NCBI GenBank assembly: GCA_019083985.1 | Contig: JAHRCV010000001.1 | Coordinates: forward strand, 1,364,001 to 1,428,000 | Origin: Rhizobiales bacterium TNE-4 | GTDB taxonomy: Bacteria > Pseudomonadota > Alphaproteobacteria > Rhizobiales > Beijerinckiaceae | DNA length: 64,000 nt | Reading direction: 5' to 3' | Shown: piece after piece, positions 63,589 to 64,000 of the stretch | How positions within the stretch are numbered: position 1 is the stretch's first letter | Layout: each line of letters begins with the position of its first letter | Translations under genes and position numbers: made by a program | Notes under the pieces: model-generated | What the model saw: the letters and a program-made list of their open reading frames with translations, nothing else | Databases searched by the model: none | What the model was told of the DNA's origin: nothing

Positions 63589-64000
63589 ATGCGAAATGTC
63601 CTAACCGGCCGCGTTGTCGCCGCCGCTGCCTTGTTCCTCACCTTGCAACCCCTTGCCGCGCAGACCGCCGAAGTGAACGTCTACACGTCACGCGAGCCGG
63701 CGCTTATCAAGCCCGCGCTTGACGCGTTTGCGCAATCCACGGGCATCAAAGTCAACACAGTCTTTATTCAGAACGGGCTTGAAGAGCGTGTGAAGGCGGA
63801 AGGTGCCAATTCGCCCGCCGATCTGATCATCACCGTTGATGCGGCTAAGCTCGTGAATGCTAGCGATCTCGGTATTTTGCAAAAACCAGGCAAGAGCTTG
63901 CCCGACACCATGATTGCACCTTCGCTGCGTGATCCTGACGGGCGTTGGTCGGCGGTCACGTTGCGCTCGCGCGTCATCTACGCATCGAAGGATCGCGTGA
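63589..64000 (+). CDS. iron(III)-type ABC transporter binding protein, 3' end cut by window
   Basis: The frame from ATG 63589 is open to the window end (137 residues seen of about 340 expected). The Sec signal ends QPLAAQ, and the mature chain begins VNVYTSREPALIKPAL, followed by GLEERVKAEGANSPADLIIT, typical of FutA/FbpA ferric-binding proteins. A transporter operon would continue beyond the window. AGGAGC precedes the start. Confidence 0.88.
   Translation, partial: MRNVLTGRVVAAAALFLTLQPLAAQTAEVNVYTSREPALIKPALDAFAQSTGIKVNTVFIQNGLEERVKAEGANSPADLIITVDAAKLVNASDLGILQKPGKSLPDTMIAPSLRDPDGRWSAVTLRSRVIYASKDRV

Overview
The window looks like a stretch of an alphaproteobacterial chromosome, most likely Hyphomicrobiales (Rhizobiales-type). 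The signs are high-GC coding with strong antisense open frames, a guaB-rsmB-guaA operon, NnrU, three Omp25-like small outer-membrane barrels, many Tat-exported binding proteins and a PcaF-type thiolase. I cannot name the genus from sequence alone. Most genes are on the minus strand, in tight operons with 1-4 nt overlaps.

Layout. 1-3.1 kb: der (cut by the window edge), a YfgM-like TPR membrane protein, NnrU and a small exported protein. 3.4-5.35 kb: a compositionally odd, AT-richer patch with a broken glutaminase gene, an RTX-repeat protein and a possible 38-codon gene. 5.35-7.4 kb: a TrhO-RluA fusion (two tRNA/RNA-modifying enzymes in one chain) followed by a two-copy 80-bp hairpin repeat. 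7.4-15.8 kb: guaB-rsmB-guaA (GMP synthesis), then ppx-rlmE-pap (polyphosphate metabolism), then a CheY-like receiver. 15.9-19.3 kb: a TPP riboswitch and the thiBPQ thiamine importer. 19.3-23.6 kb: an RND efflux pump and its adaptor.

23.8-41.9 kb is the most interesting region. It is one large catabolic locus resembling the Pseudomonas acyclic terpene utilisation (Atu) system, with additions. On the minus strand a TetR regulator leads an operon of biotin carboxylase, separate biotin carrier and carboxyltransferase, with a complete branched-chain-type (HAAT/Liv) ABC importer and a long acyl-CoA synthetase. On the plus strand lie an acyl-CoA dehydrogenase and, further on, enoyl-CoA hydratase, AtuA (DUF1446), a PECR-like SDR and a transglutaminase-like protein. 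Perfect 13-bp inverted repeats (TGAAT-N3-ATTCA) sit in both divergent promoter regions, which suggests one TetR regulon. The working model is: import of a branched or isoprenoid acid, CoA activation, desaturation, carboxylation of the methyl branch, hydration and cleavage.

41.9-64 kb: a mixed accessory region with small exported proteins, a luciferase-like oxidoreductase, two GST-type genes in the window overall, tRNA-Gln(CUG), a PcaF-like thiolase followed by an enoyl-CoA hydratase/HAD fusion whose HAD half has degenerate motifs, a Tat-exported amidohydrolase lacking expected metal ligands, an HdeA-like protein, an arylsulfatase divergent from an AraC regulator, an orphan periplasmic binding protein, a second acyl-CoA synthetase, a nitronate monooxygenase, an abundant-type outer-membrane porin gene with a strong terminator, and the start of an iron-type binding protein cut by the window end.
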